Source: a virus. From it: a stretch of 64,000 nucleotides of DNA. Numbering within the stretch: the stretch's first letter is position 1; each line of letters starts with the position of its first letter. This document shows positions 35,824-42,974 of the stretch, one piece after another. The DNA is taken from positions 1-64,000 of the IMG/VR virus record IMGVR_UViG_3300015360_000029. One strand, 5' to 3'. The notes beneath the pieces are model-generated. The model was not told the origin of the DNA. It saw only the letters and a program-made list of their open reading frames with translations, and did no database searches. The position numbers were made by a program, and so were the translations under genes.

Positions 35824-37068
35824 ATGAGCATTCTGTACAGAGTGAGTGGTGGAAGCGTTCATCACTCTGATCCATTGCACTGGTCGAACTTCTACCCAGA
35901 CAAGCAAAGACACCATCGTGAAACAATGAACAAGCGACAGGATTTGATCCTGTATCTTGCGAGTTTGCATGCATCAGCTTGTAGATCAGAAATGCCGCTT
36001 GGGATGATTCACATCCCAATGCGGCTGATGTCATTGCGCGATTGGGTTCAAGACTACCGAGTTGTACTCGATGCGTTTTTTGATGTGCAGCAACTCGGGT
36101 ATAATCTCGGCGATGGGAACCACGAAATCAGTATCCTCACACCAAAGCATTGGAAGAAAGATGAAAGGATCAAGAGCGCTTCGAATGCTGCTTGTGCTTT
36201 GAAGTACGAACCTGGTCTTCGACCTGATACTGAAATCGTTTCAAAAGTATACATTCAGCAACAGCGCGCAGATCACATCCTCGAAAAGCTGGCGCGCTGC
36301 GGGCGCCTCGATTTGCACTCCCCAGTTGAATGGTTGCTTTCACAGAGCGAAGTGAACTTCCATTTTGAACGAGCTGGAAAACTCCAGCAACGTGATACGT
36401 CTGTGTGGCCCGTTAGTGGAGTTGAAACGTGGCCAAGCTGGCTTCGTGAAGATCTATTCGGGCCAGGCATTGACATCGATTCTGCATACACACAATTCTT
36501 GTTGAAGCATCTTCGCGAAGCATACATGGACAGACCACAACTTCTCCAATTGATGTTCCCAGATCTGCTGAGATCGTTGGTTGACAAGAAGGCTTGGCGC
36601 ATCGAATTGTGTGCAGATGTTCTCGGGATGGAAGTGTCAAATGAGAACATCGGCATCGTGAAGCGTCTCTGCATGAGCCTCGCGAACGGCTCACGCATCA
36701 GCCCAATGATTCTGACAGGCTCGAGAGCGTTCAGCATCACAGCTGATCTCGTAATTCAAAACACCGATGACGTATCTGTTTGTAATTTGATTCGTATCGG
36801 TGATCGCCTACAGTCGATCTCGAGGCAGTACGTGCAAGCTCGAAAGATCATCTGCATTAAGGTTCTTGGGCGAAGCCCATCAAGAAAGAACCAAAAGAGT
36901 GTGTTCGCTTCGTATTTTGAATGGGAGCGAATAGCGCGCTACATGATCTGGGAAGAAGTCGGCAGACACGGTGTCATGGTTCATGATGGCATTGATGGCA
37001 TCCCGCAAGAACATCTTGACCGATTGCCTGCGATCATGGAAGGTCTAAGCCTTCGCCTCACAACGTGA
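35824..37068 (+). CDS. Protein with right-hand polymerase palm-like motifs (up to 414 aa)
   Basis: Three motifs occur in the order of T7-type single-subunit RNA polymerases. A is 'GIDIDSAYTQFLLKHLRE' (215-232; T7 motif A has D, Q and LRD at matching spacing). B is 'KRLCMSLANGS' (280-290; T7 has KRSVMTLAYGS). C is 'HDGIDGIP' (387-394; T7 has HDSFGTIP). The T7 Tyr639 position is Asn. The protein is under half the length of T7 RNA polymerase (883 aa) and lacks its large N-terminal domain. Motif A also resembles family B DNA polymerases (D-x-x-S-x-Y). The start may be 35824 or ATG 35926; neither has a good ribosome site. Activity is unproven. Confidence 0.5.
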   Translation: MSILYRVSGGSVHHSDPLHWSNFYPDKQRHHRETMNKRQDLILYLASLHASACRSEMPLGMIHIPMRLMSLRDWVQDYRVVLDAFFDVQQLGYNLGDGNHEISILTPKHWKKDERIKSASNAACALKYEPGLRPDTEIVSKVYIQQQRADHILEKLARCGRLDLHSPVEWLLSQSEVNFHFERAGKLQQRDTSVWPVSGVETWPSWLREDLFGPGIDIDSAYTQFLLKHLREAYMDRPQLLQLMFPDLLRSLVDKKAWRIELCADVLGMEVSNENIGIVKRLCMSLANGSRISPMILTGSRAFSITADLVIQNTDDVSVCNLIRIGDRLQSISRQYVQARKIICIKVLGRSPSRKNQKSVFASYFEWERIARYMIWEEVGRHGVMVHDGIDGIPQEHLDRLPAIMEGLSLRLTT

Positions 37069-37099
37069 GCGTTATTACAGCATTAGGTGCTGAATAAGG

Positions 37100-37122
37100 A
37101 ATGGGAGCCATTGGCTCCCATT
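37100..37122. terminator. Bidirectional terminator between converging operons
   Basis: A perfect 10-bp stem (AATGGGAGCC / GGCTCCCATT) with an ATT loop, followed on the plus strand by ATTGTTTT. It lies between the plus-strand gene ending at 37068 and the minus-strand gene ending at 37129, so it can stop both. Confidence 0.8.
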
Positions 37123-37128
37123 ATTGTT

Positions 37129-37497
37129 TTATGAAGAGCGATCCATAGCATTCTCGAGCTTAGCAATTCCGCTCATAAGCACTTCCATTTCTTTTTCAAG
37201 AACTTTCAAGTCATCGTCAGCCCGACTATCATATTGATCCCCAGACCGTGATCTTTGTGAATGATATTGATTTTTCCGTTCTACATCAATCCGTTGTTGA
37301 AGCTCTTCTTTTTTAGACAGTGCTTGATCGATCTTTGTTTGTAAAGAAGATTTAAGCATGTTCTCACCGTCTTCAACCAGACCAGTAACTTCACGTGTCT
37401 TCGCAACGAAGTACTCGTGCATCGTAACAGCAGCTTGCTCTTGACGATCGTTGATGATGTCTTGAAGCATTGCCTTCAGTGTTTCTTTATTGCTCAT
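37129..37497 (-). CDS. Probable prohead core/internal protein, paralogue of 55602-55787 (122 aa)
   Basis: The N-terminal about 40 residues ('LKAMLQDIINDRQEQAAVTMHEYFVAKT') are nearly identical to those of the gene at 55602 ('LKSMLQDIINDRQEQASVTMHDYFVLKT'). That gene sits between the protease and the scaffold gene, where T4 places small prohead core proteins. This copy has an added charged coiled-coil tail ('TKIDQALSKKEELQQRIDVERKNQYH...LKVLEKEMEVLMSGIAKLE'). It has its own late promoter and an AGGAG site. It is probably a head core or internal component. Confidence 0.6.
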   Translation of the reverse strand: MSNKETLKAMLQDIINDRQEQAAVTMHEYFVAKTREVTGLVEDGENMLKSSLQTKIDQALSKKEELQQRIDVERKNQYHSQRSRSGDQYDSRADDDLKVLEKEMEVLMSGIAKLENAMDRSS

Positions 37498-37520
37498 GTT
37501 TTTCTCCTAGGGTTGATTCT

Positions 37521-37528
37521 GTATTTAT
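37521..37528 (-). promoter_or_regulatory. T4-type late promoter for 37129-37497
   Basis: Minus-strand ATAAATAC, 23 bases upstream of the ATG at 37497 and its AGGAG site. Confidence 0.7.
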
Positions 37529-37579
37529 ACAGGTTTGCCGTTAAAATAAACTGCTTTGAACGGATTTTGAATGTTTGCA

Positions 37580-38149
37580 TCACATCTCAAGTTGATCAAC
37601 GTACAGCTTCGACACAGGATTCTTGACCAGACGTTTAGAGCCTTGAGCGTACAAGCCTTGTTTGATCTCGTCCGCCATGTTCTTTGTGATGTTCCTGGAT
37701 CGCATTCCACCACGCAGGAAGAAGTGAACTGGAACAGGCTCGTCACCATTGACACGTCGAACCATTCGCATCCGTCCACGACCTTCGTGTCCTACGATCT
37801 TCGGAAGCGTCTTGCCTTCGTCGTCGATCATGATCTCGAAGAACGGGATCCCGATTGCGTACCCTTCTTCAACGAACTTCTCAAGATCACGTGACGTTGG
37901 CTCTTGCTGACCTTCGTCGTCGAGAGCGAGCGACATGAACACTGACGGCTTCACAAAACCGACGAACCCCATGTACCATACGTTCGTGTTGTTCGGAACT
38001 GAGCCGAACCCTTTGCTCGAAGAGAACGTGATCTTCCCGACTGTGTAATCTTCTTCTGCTAAAGCTGGTGACCAAGCCGGAACATCACCAAGCCTCTTGG
38101 CATGAATCTCGCGCTCAGCCTCGGCAAGGAATTGTTTGAATGTGTGCAT
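37580..38149 (-). CDS. Protein with T4-type capsid-targeting N-terminus (189 aa)
   Basis: It starts MHTFKQFLAEAEREIHAKRL; the first ten residues match the T4 internal-protein capsid-targeting sequence with an L-A-E|A cleavage site. The body has 'NNTNVWYMGFVGFVKPSVFMSLAL', 'IPFFEIMIDDEGKTLPKIVGHEGRGRMRMVRRVNGDEPVPVHFFLRGGMRSRNI'. This last stretch, with its G-R-G-R-M-R and P-V-P-V-H elements, looks conserved, but I cannot name its function. The message may be leaderless (late promoter at 38153-38160, no ribosome site). It probably enters the host with the DNA. Confidence 0.65.
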   Translation of the reverse strand: MHTFKQFLAEAEREIHAKRLGDVPAWSPALAEEDYTVGKITFSSSKGFGSVPNNTNVWYMGFVGFVKPSVFMSLALDDEGQQEPTSRDLEKFVEEGYAIGIPFFEIMIDDEGKTLPKIVGHEGRGRMRMVRRVNGDEPVPVHFFLRGGMRSRNITKNMADEIKQGLYAQGSKRLVKNPVSKLYVDQLEM

Positions 38150-38152
38150 AGT

Positions 38153-38160
38153 TTATTTAC
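38153..38160 (-). promoter_or_regulatory. T4-type late promoter placed at the 38149 start
   Basis: Minus-strand GTAAATAA ends only 3 bases before the ATG at 38149. The predicted transcript starts at or next to the ATG. It lies directly against the terminator of the gp18 transcript. Confidence 0.55.
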
Positions 38161-38161
38161 A

Positions 38162-38187
38162 ACAAAGGGACCTACGGGTCCCTTTGT
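38162..38187 (-). terminator. Terminator after tail sheath gene
   Basis: An 11-bp perfect stem (ACAAAGGGACC / GGTCCCTTTGT) with a 4-base loop, 15 bases after the gp18 stop. There is no long T-run, but the stem is strong and sits between one operon's end and the next late promoter. Confidence 0.7.
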
Positions 38188-38201
38188 GAAGCGGTTGATC
38201 C

Positions 38202-40040
38202 TTAGATCTGCGCGCCAGTTGAAACAACACGGATCGGGATATGGATGAATTCTGCGGCACGCGTTGGCTTGATTGCAATATCGAGATACATCTCGTTCGC
38301 GTCGATGCGGGCTGCGGTGTTGTTCGTAGCATCACAGTATGATGCGTAGTCGGTAAGACCACGCTTAGATAAGATGTCGTTCATCACGCCATCAGCTGCT
38401 GCTTTCAAGTTATCACGTGTAAGCTGATCGTTCGGCTCGAATACAAATGGCTGCGCACCTTTGCGAAGGACGCGGCGAAGATACATCACGAGGCGAACAA
38501 CGTTGATCCGGTCAAGAGCCGAAGCTGCCGGAGCCGAAGTCTTCTGACCCCAGACAATAATTCCGCGACCTGGGAAGAACACGATTGGGTTGATGTTCTT
38601 GTAGTATTCATACAAGTTGTCGCGTTGACCGCTGTTCAAAGAAACTGGAACGAAGGTGGTTGCTGTCCCAAGAGCGCCAGTCACGAACCCAACATTGTCC
38701 ACACCGAATGTAATGCCGCGTGAGATACCAGCTGGAGCTACCCAAACGTACGATTGATTGTCGCTGTATGCAAACGTTCGAAGAGCGACACCTGATGGTG
38801 CGCCAAGAACATTTCGACCGTCGAGATTTGATTGAACTGCCCACGGGTAGTAGTACGAAATTGAATTTCCTGACTGGCGGGCGGATGTGAGCGCCCATTG
38901 CGCTGTCTGATCTGGATTCAGATTGGACGGAGTATCGGCAATCACCATCGCTTCGTCCTTAACATCGACTGAAAGCAGTGTCAATTCGCCAGCGCATTCG
39001 AAGTATCCAGGACAGAGGATCAAGTTGAACTCATAAAATTCCGAGCGAACGTCTTGATTGATGTTGATCGAAGCTTGAAGAGCAGTGACGATCGACAGAC
39101 GGCGAGCTGCATCATCTGCGCCGAGCGGGTTCGTAACTGTAACAGATGAAGATGTTACAGTGAATGAATCACCAACCGCGAACAGTGTTACGCCTGGAAC
39201 GATTGTGAAGTTCAGGTAGTTATCGTCATATGGCGAATTCACAGCGCCCACACCTGCAGGTCCTATCAAGTACGCAACTGTGAAGTTCGAAGCAGTCGTG
39301 AACGTAATCGTAGCAACGTTGTTCCCGAGCGAAACATCAGGTGCAAGATTCTGAACTGCCCCGTTGCCGACGTTGCCAACACCTGGAGTTGCTGCGTACG
39401 CAAGAGCGAACATGAACTTGTCACCGGCTACGAATGGTACGAGGCCCGCAGAAACAGTGAAGCCAACGACTTGCGACGTGAGAGGAGCACCGACATTGCC
39501 GTCTTTGATGAAGCCTGCAACGGAACCAGTAACACCGAATTCAGTACCAGAAGTGAATGTGACAGTGATGATCTGTGGCTTCACAGCTAATGATGTCGCA
39601 ATGCGTGCGCTAATCGTACCGTTACCAACGCCAACGAACGAAGCTGCGCCTGACATTGGGATACCAAGTGAAACGAAAGTTTCAGCAGCATCGTCAAGAT
39701 CAACGTTCGCACGAACAACGTATGCGCGATTTCCAATCCCCAAGAATGAATTCAAAGCGAGCAATCCGTATTCATTCCGAGCATCGCCGTGGTATTCGTT
39801 ACCAGAGATGTCATTCAAGAAATACGGAACACCGTACAGCTCAAGCGATTGAGTTTGTGACGTCACTGTGCGAACAACGCCGTGCTCAAGAGTACCAGCA
39901 GCCAAAGTCGAACCGTTAGGTTGCAACTTTCCTGTACGAGTAGCAATGAACAGAAGTGGAACTGTCGTTGCCGTCGTCGGAAAGAAAAAGCTTTGATCTG
40001 TAACTGTGACGCTTACGCCAGGGGAGATAAGGTTGGACAT
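38202..40040 (-). CDS. 18: Tail sheath protein gp18 (612 aa)
   Basis: It starts MSNLISPGVSVTVTDQSFFF with an AGCAGGAG site. Sheath-family features include the N-terminal 'SPGVSVTVTDQS', the 'YYYPWAVQSNLDGRNVLGAPSGVALRTFA' core and the C-terminal 'INPIVFFPGRGIIVWGQKT...RINVVRLVMYLRRVLRKGAQPFVFEPND...YLDIAIKPTRAAEFIHIPIRVV'. Between about residues 145 and 310 it carries two copies of the recurrent GD-F beta module ('FTVSAGLVPFVAGDKFMFAL', 'FTIVPGVTLFAVGDSFTVTS'), which probably protrude from the sheath surface. The tube gene gp19 is not adjacent. The sheath contracts to drive the tube through the envelope. Confidence 0.92.
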   Translation of the reverse strand: MSNLISPGVSVTVTDQSFFFPTTATTVPLLFIATRTGKLQPNGSTLAAGTLEHGVVRTVTSQTQSLELYGVPYFLNDISGNEYHGDARNEYGLLALNSFLGIGNRAYVVRANVDLDDAAETFVSLGIPMSGAASFVGVGNGTISARIATSLAVKPQIITVTFTSGTEFGVTGSVAGFIKDGNVGAPLTSQVVGFTVSAGLVPFVAGDKFMFALAYAATPGVGNVGNGAVQNLAPDVSLGNNVATITFTTASNFTVAYLIGPAGVGAVNSPYDDNYLNFTIVPGVTLFAVGDSFTVTSSSVTVTNPLGADDAARRLSIVTALQASININQDVRSEFYEFNLILCPGYFECAGELTLLSVDVKDEAMVIADTPSNLNPDQTAQWALTSARQSGNSISYYYPWAVQSNLDGRNVLGAPSGVALRTFAYSDNQSYVWVAPAGISRGITFGVDNVGFVTGALGTATTFVPVSLNSGQRDNLYEYYKNINPIVFFPGRGIIVWGQKTSAPAASALDRINVVRLVMYLRRVLRKGAQPFVFEPNDQLTRDNLKAAADGVMNDILSKRGLTDYASYCDATNNTAARIDANEMYLDIAIKPTRAAEFIHIPIRVVSTGAQI

Positions 40041-40093
40041 TGAAATACTCCTGCTAAAGATGGCAGCAACTGCTGCTCTGGTTGTTCGTAAGA

Positions 40094-40101
40094 GTATTTA
40101 T
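40094..40101 (-). promoter_or_regulatory. T4-type late promoter for tail sheath
   Basis: Minus-strand ATAAATAC, 53 bases upstream of the gp18 ATG. The leader holds a small hairpin (GCAGCA/TGCTGC) before the ribosome site. Confidence 0.75.
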
Positions 40102-40133
40102 GAAATCGGCAGTTTTTGATAGTCAATCTTGAT

Positions 40134-41621
40134 TCACTTTCTGATACCGAGCTTCTTCAGAATGTCATCTTCCCATAATGTTCCTGAGATATTTACATCT
40201 TGAAGCGTTATTCCTAGACGCTTCAGGATCAAACGGAATTCAGCTTTGTGCCTGTCACTAGATTTCTTGATTCCAAGTTCAGAGAACGCTCGAAACAGCC
40301 CGCTAAGCAACTTACTTTGAAACCAGTCTTTTGCATATCGTTGTCGAGTTGAGTTACTTGTAATTCTGCCTGCTTTGGCATCGGCCATCCAAACATTCAA
40401 TTCTTTGGCTATATCTTCTTGATCACCGAACTCGAGGATGTCTGCAAGTGATCGAGAATCTAAGTCAGTATTCTCATCTGCAGCTTCGACCTTTCCAAGA
40501 ATCTTCGTGACTTTCTTCAAGTATTCATTTCGTTCTGCAGCTGGATCGATCGCGATTTCTAGAGCAAGAACGAATCGCAGAATAGTATCATAGATCAAAT
40601 CGTACTTCGTGTGGTATTCAGCATTCCCGGCAATTCGGAATTCAAGATATCCACTCTTTATCTTCTCAATGTGCACAGACGAATACTTAGCTGTTGAAAG
40701 AGCTGAGCGAGCGAGTTTCACCATCGCATCAGCTTCCTTTGGAAGCTTTCCAATGCCAGTAAGAGAAGTGACGATCGCATCGGTCTGCGGCTTCGTAAAT
40801 GTGTTCGAAAGACGATCAAATTGTTTCAGAACATATCTATCACCCATGAACAATACGAGCTTCAACAGATCAGCATTCTCAATCCCAGGCATACTGATGT
40901 TTATGTGCAAGCCAGTGGTGATGTTCGTTTCAACATTTTGCCGAACCATCCAGCTAAACATTGATTTCAAATCTTGAAGTGCTTTCATCAAAGTCTGCGG
41001 CGGCGAGATAATTTCTGCACCAACCCCTACGGCACCTGCAGTAATTGATCTGTCAGGAACTACAAGCCAGTCACCTCTATCGAAGTGTTCTTTAGATTCG
41101 CGCCAGGCTATCGTGACATTTTGCTCAAGATGATCTGACAAATCGTCCTCTATGTTCGAGAATGTTCCCTTTTGCATCTCTTCGATATCCATGTCGGCTA
41201 GACCGCCGATGTAGATTCTAGCCGATGATTGCCCAGTATCAGCTTCCCAACCGTATGTTGGGATGAAACCATTGGCTTTCACGAAATTGTACACAGATTT
41301 ATATTCGTCAGAGATGAAGTTCTCCCATTCGATTTCATCATCTTCCGATTTCGTTTGAACCCAATTGTCGTATTCTTTGGTAATTGTCTTTTTCTCAACT
41401 TTGTCAATTTCGAAATAATCAAATAATTCATTGAAGTCTGTGATTTTGTTCAATGACGTCCATTCGCGATTCACTTCTCCATTCGCAAGAAGTTCGGACT
41501 TTTCAGAAATGACGCACTCGAATTCGAACCCAATTTTTGCATCGCTATGCCGCTCCGCTGCTTTTGCGAATTCAGCACGGTTCATCGCCTTCTCAGCAAG
41601 GAAGTTTTTGAATGTAATCAT
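40134..41621 (-). CDS. Amidoligase-like enzyme with capsid-targeting N-terminus (495 aa)
   Basis: The tag 'MITFKNFLAE|KA' is followed by 'SDAKIGFEFECVIS', then 'WLVVPDRSITAGAVGVGAEIISPPQTLMKALQDLKSMFSWM...TNITTGLHINISMPG'. The G-x-E-x-E/C, W-x-x-x-x-D-x-S-I, E-I-x-S-P and T-G-x-H-I-x-I motifs fit the amidoligase family with a glutamine synthetase/GCS-type fold, which joins carboxyl and amino groups using ATP. Strand 2 reads F-E-F-E-C, keeping two acidic metal ligands. The start overlaps the gp15 stop (ATGA). I infer an enzyme packaged in the head that modifies host or phage amino compounds; the substrate is unknown. Confidence 0.6.
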   Translation of the reverse strand: MITFKNFLAEKAMNRAEFAKAAERHSDAKIGFEFECVISEKSELLANGEVNREWTSLNKITDFNELFDYFEIDKVEKKTITKEYDNWVQTKSEDDEIEWENFISDEYKSVYNFVKANGFIPTYGWEADTGQSSARIYIGGLADMDIEEMQKGTFSNIEDDLSDHLEQNVTIAWRESKEHFDRGDWLVVPDRSITAGAVGVGAEIISPPQTLMKALQDLKSMFSWMVRQNVETNITTGLHINISMPGIENADLLKLVLFMGDRYVLKQFDRLSNTFTKPQTDAIVTSLTGIGKLPKEADAMVKLARSALSTAKYSSVHIEKIKSGYLEFRIAGNAEYHTKYDLIYDTILRFVLALEIAIDPAAERNEYLKKVTKILGKVEAADENTDLDSRSLADILEFGDQEDIAKELNVWMADAKAGRITSNSTRQRYAKDWFQSKLLSGLFRAFSELGIKKSSDRHKAEFRLILKRLGITLQDVNISGTLWEDDILKKLGIRK

Positions 41622-42562
41622 GGGTATTGAACCTGGTTAGGCTCAGGCGGGCTTCGAGTTCCTCGCTGAGGAGCGATGTATTTTTCGATTTCGTACCAGC
41701 GCACCCCGTCCCAACGCTTTGCAATGTTCGATGTCATGTCGAACCAAGTTTCATCGACTTCTGGATTTGCCGGCGCAATGTTCTGAACGTACGTGCATTC
41801 AGCTGCACTCGGTACTTCGTTAGTGTCGAAGTCGAGGCGCGTGAATGGTTCATCGAACGGAACTAAATTTCCAAAGTCATCAACTTCATTAATATTCATC
41901 GATCCAAGGTTTCCAATTTGAATGATAACTCGACGAACCAGATCATCTTTCACGCCCATTGGAATACTGAGGAAGATTGGAAGTTCGAACGCCAAAGTCC
42001 ATAAAATTATTCGACGATCGGATCCAGATGGATAATTCTCTTCGTTGCTAATCGAAGTGAGTTCGACTTTTGTAATTCGAGTCCAATCAAACGGGCCATC
42101 AGACTTCTGAATTTGCAGATCTGGATTGAACAACACAAGCACTTGCTCAAGGATTTGATCTCGTTGTTGTGTATTCGAGGTGTAAATGCTGAGTTCAACA
42201 GTAATGTTGTACGGGATCGGCATCGCTCGCTTCACAACAGTCAGATCTGTTGGGAACACACCGCCAATTGGAAGCGTGACGCGTTGATCAACGTATGCTT
42301 GAACCTTTCGACGCTCTGGCGCTGGATCGATTTGCGTCAGGTGGGCCGCCATCGTCGGAAGACTGAACACACGATTCTGTGTGTTCCCTGCCATGATCGC
42401 AGCGACAACACGATCTTTGTGCCCGATCACGATTGGCACTGTGATAAATTCTGCATCGCCGCATTCGCCGATCCCAGTTTGAACTTGGAGACCGTGAAAG
42501 ATACTGACGAATTGCAAAAGGTACTGTCGCAGTTGATTGTCGAAGTGGTAGTGAGTGATCAT
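41618..42562 (-). CDS. 15: Tail sheath stabiliser gp15-like (314 aa)
   Basis: It starts MITHYHFDNQLRQYLLQFVS; the pattern 'YHFDNQLRQYLLQFVSIFHGLQVQTG...FITVPIVIGHKDRVVAAIM' and 'MPIPYNITVELSIYTSNTQQRDQILEQVLVLFNPDLQIQ' align well with T4 gp15 (272 aa), including 'RRIILWTLAFEL'. The C-terminal about 40 residues ('DETWFDMTSNIAKRWDGVRWYEIEKY') form the short Trp-rich module shared with several virion proteins here. gp15 caps the finished tail and joins it to the neck. The start overlaps a 27-aa tag peptide gene (ATGA). Confidence 0.85.
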   Translation of the reverse strand: MITHYHFDNQLRQYLLQFVSIFHGLQVQTGIGECGDAEFITVPIVIGHKDRVVAAIMAGNTQNRVFSLPTMAAHLTQIDPAPERRKVQAYVDQRVTLPIGGVFPTDLTVVKRAMPIPYNITVELSIYTSNTQQRDQILEQVLVLFNPDLQIQKSDGPFDWTRITKVELTSISNEENYPSGSDRRIILWTLAFELPIFLSIPMGVKDDLVRRVIIQIGNLGSMNINEVDDFGNLVPFDEPFTRLDFDTNEVPSAAECTYVQNIAPANPEVDETWFDMTSNIAKRWDGVRWYEIEKYIAPQRGTRSPPEPNQVQYP

Positions 42563-42642
42563 TTGAATAACTTCGGATGAGTGTCAATGTATTCGGCGGC
42601 CTTGTCTGTCATTTCAGCAATGAATTGTTTGAATGTGGTCAT
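42559..42642 (-). CDS. 27-aa peptide consisting mainly of a capsid-targeting sequence
   Basis: This frame encodes 27 residues: MTTFKQFIAE, a match to the T4 capsid-targeting tag, then 17 residues (MTDKAAEYIDTHPKLFK). Its ATG overlaps the stop of the ParB-like gene (ATGA) and its TGA overlaps the gp15 start (ATGA), so it fits the coupled operon exactly. After cleavage, a 17-aa peptide would remain in the head. It could be a functional ejected peptide, a decoy substrate for the protease, or the remnant of a larger cargo gene. Confidence 0.6.
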   Translation of the reverse strand: MTTFKQFIAEMTDKAAEYIDTHPKLFK

Positions 42643-42974
42643 GACACCTTCGATTCTTCAAGTTGTTCTTGCGAAACGATTCTGCCTGGGAGATATTCAA
42701 CTTCCATATCTATAGCTTTTTGAAGGCGATGAACACCATCCAACACGACCCATTTGCGTTTCCAAATCGTCATCAACAGCGGAGCATTTAAGTCAGCAGA
42801 TTTCACACGCGCAGCATCATTGTCTTCAGCAAGGATCCATTCAATGTCAGCAACTTTGAAATACGAGACTGGGTTCTTATCAACAAGTCTAAACACCGTG
42901 TTTATGTCATACTTCTGCTTGTCATGGGTAAACGAACCACCTTTTGTCTCTTGATATAATTCAAAAAGCTTCAT
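42639..42974 (-). CDS. ParB/sulfiredoxin-fold protein with tag-like N-terminus (111 aa)
   Basis: It starts MKLFELYQETKGGSFTHDKQ. The C-terminal half, 'PLLMTIWKRKWVVLDGVHRLQKAIDMEVEYLPGRIVS', has the ParB-like core: a strand, then D-G-x-H-R-L-x-x-A (ParB has G-E/N-x-R), then L-P...V. This fold occurs in DNA-binding partition proteins, nucleases and sulfiredoxin. The N-terminal 'M-K-L-F-E-L-Y-Q-E|T' resembles a loose form of the capsid-targeting tag. It overlaps the gp14-like gene (ATGA) upstream and the tag peptide downstream. It could act on host DNA or proteins after ejection. Confidence 0.6.
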   Translation of the reverse strand: MKLFELYQETKGGSFTHDKQKYDINTVFRLVDKNPVSYFKVADIEWILAEDNDAARVKSADLNAPLLMTIWKRKWVVLDGVHRLQKAIDMEVEYLPGRIVSQEQLEESKVS

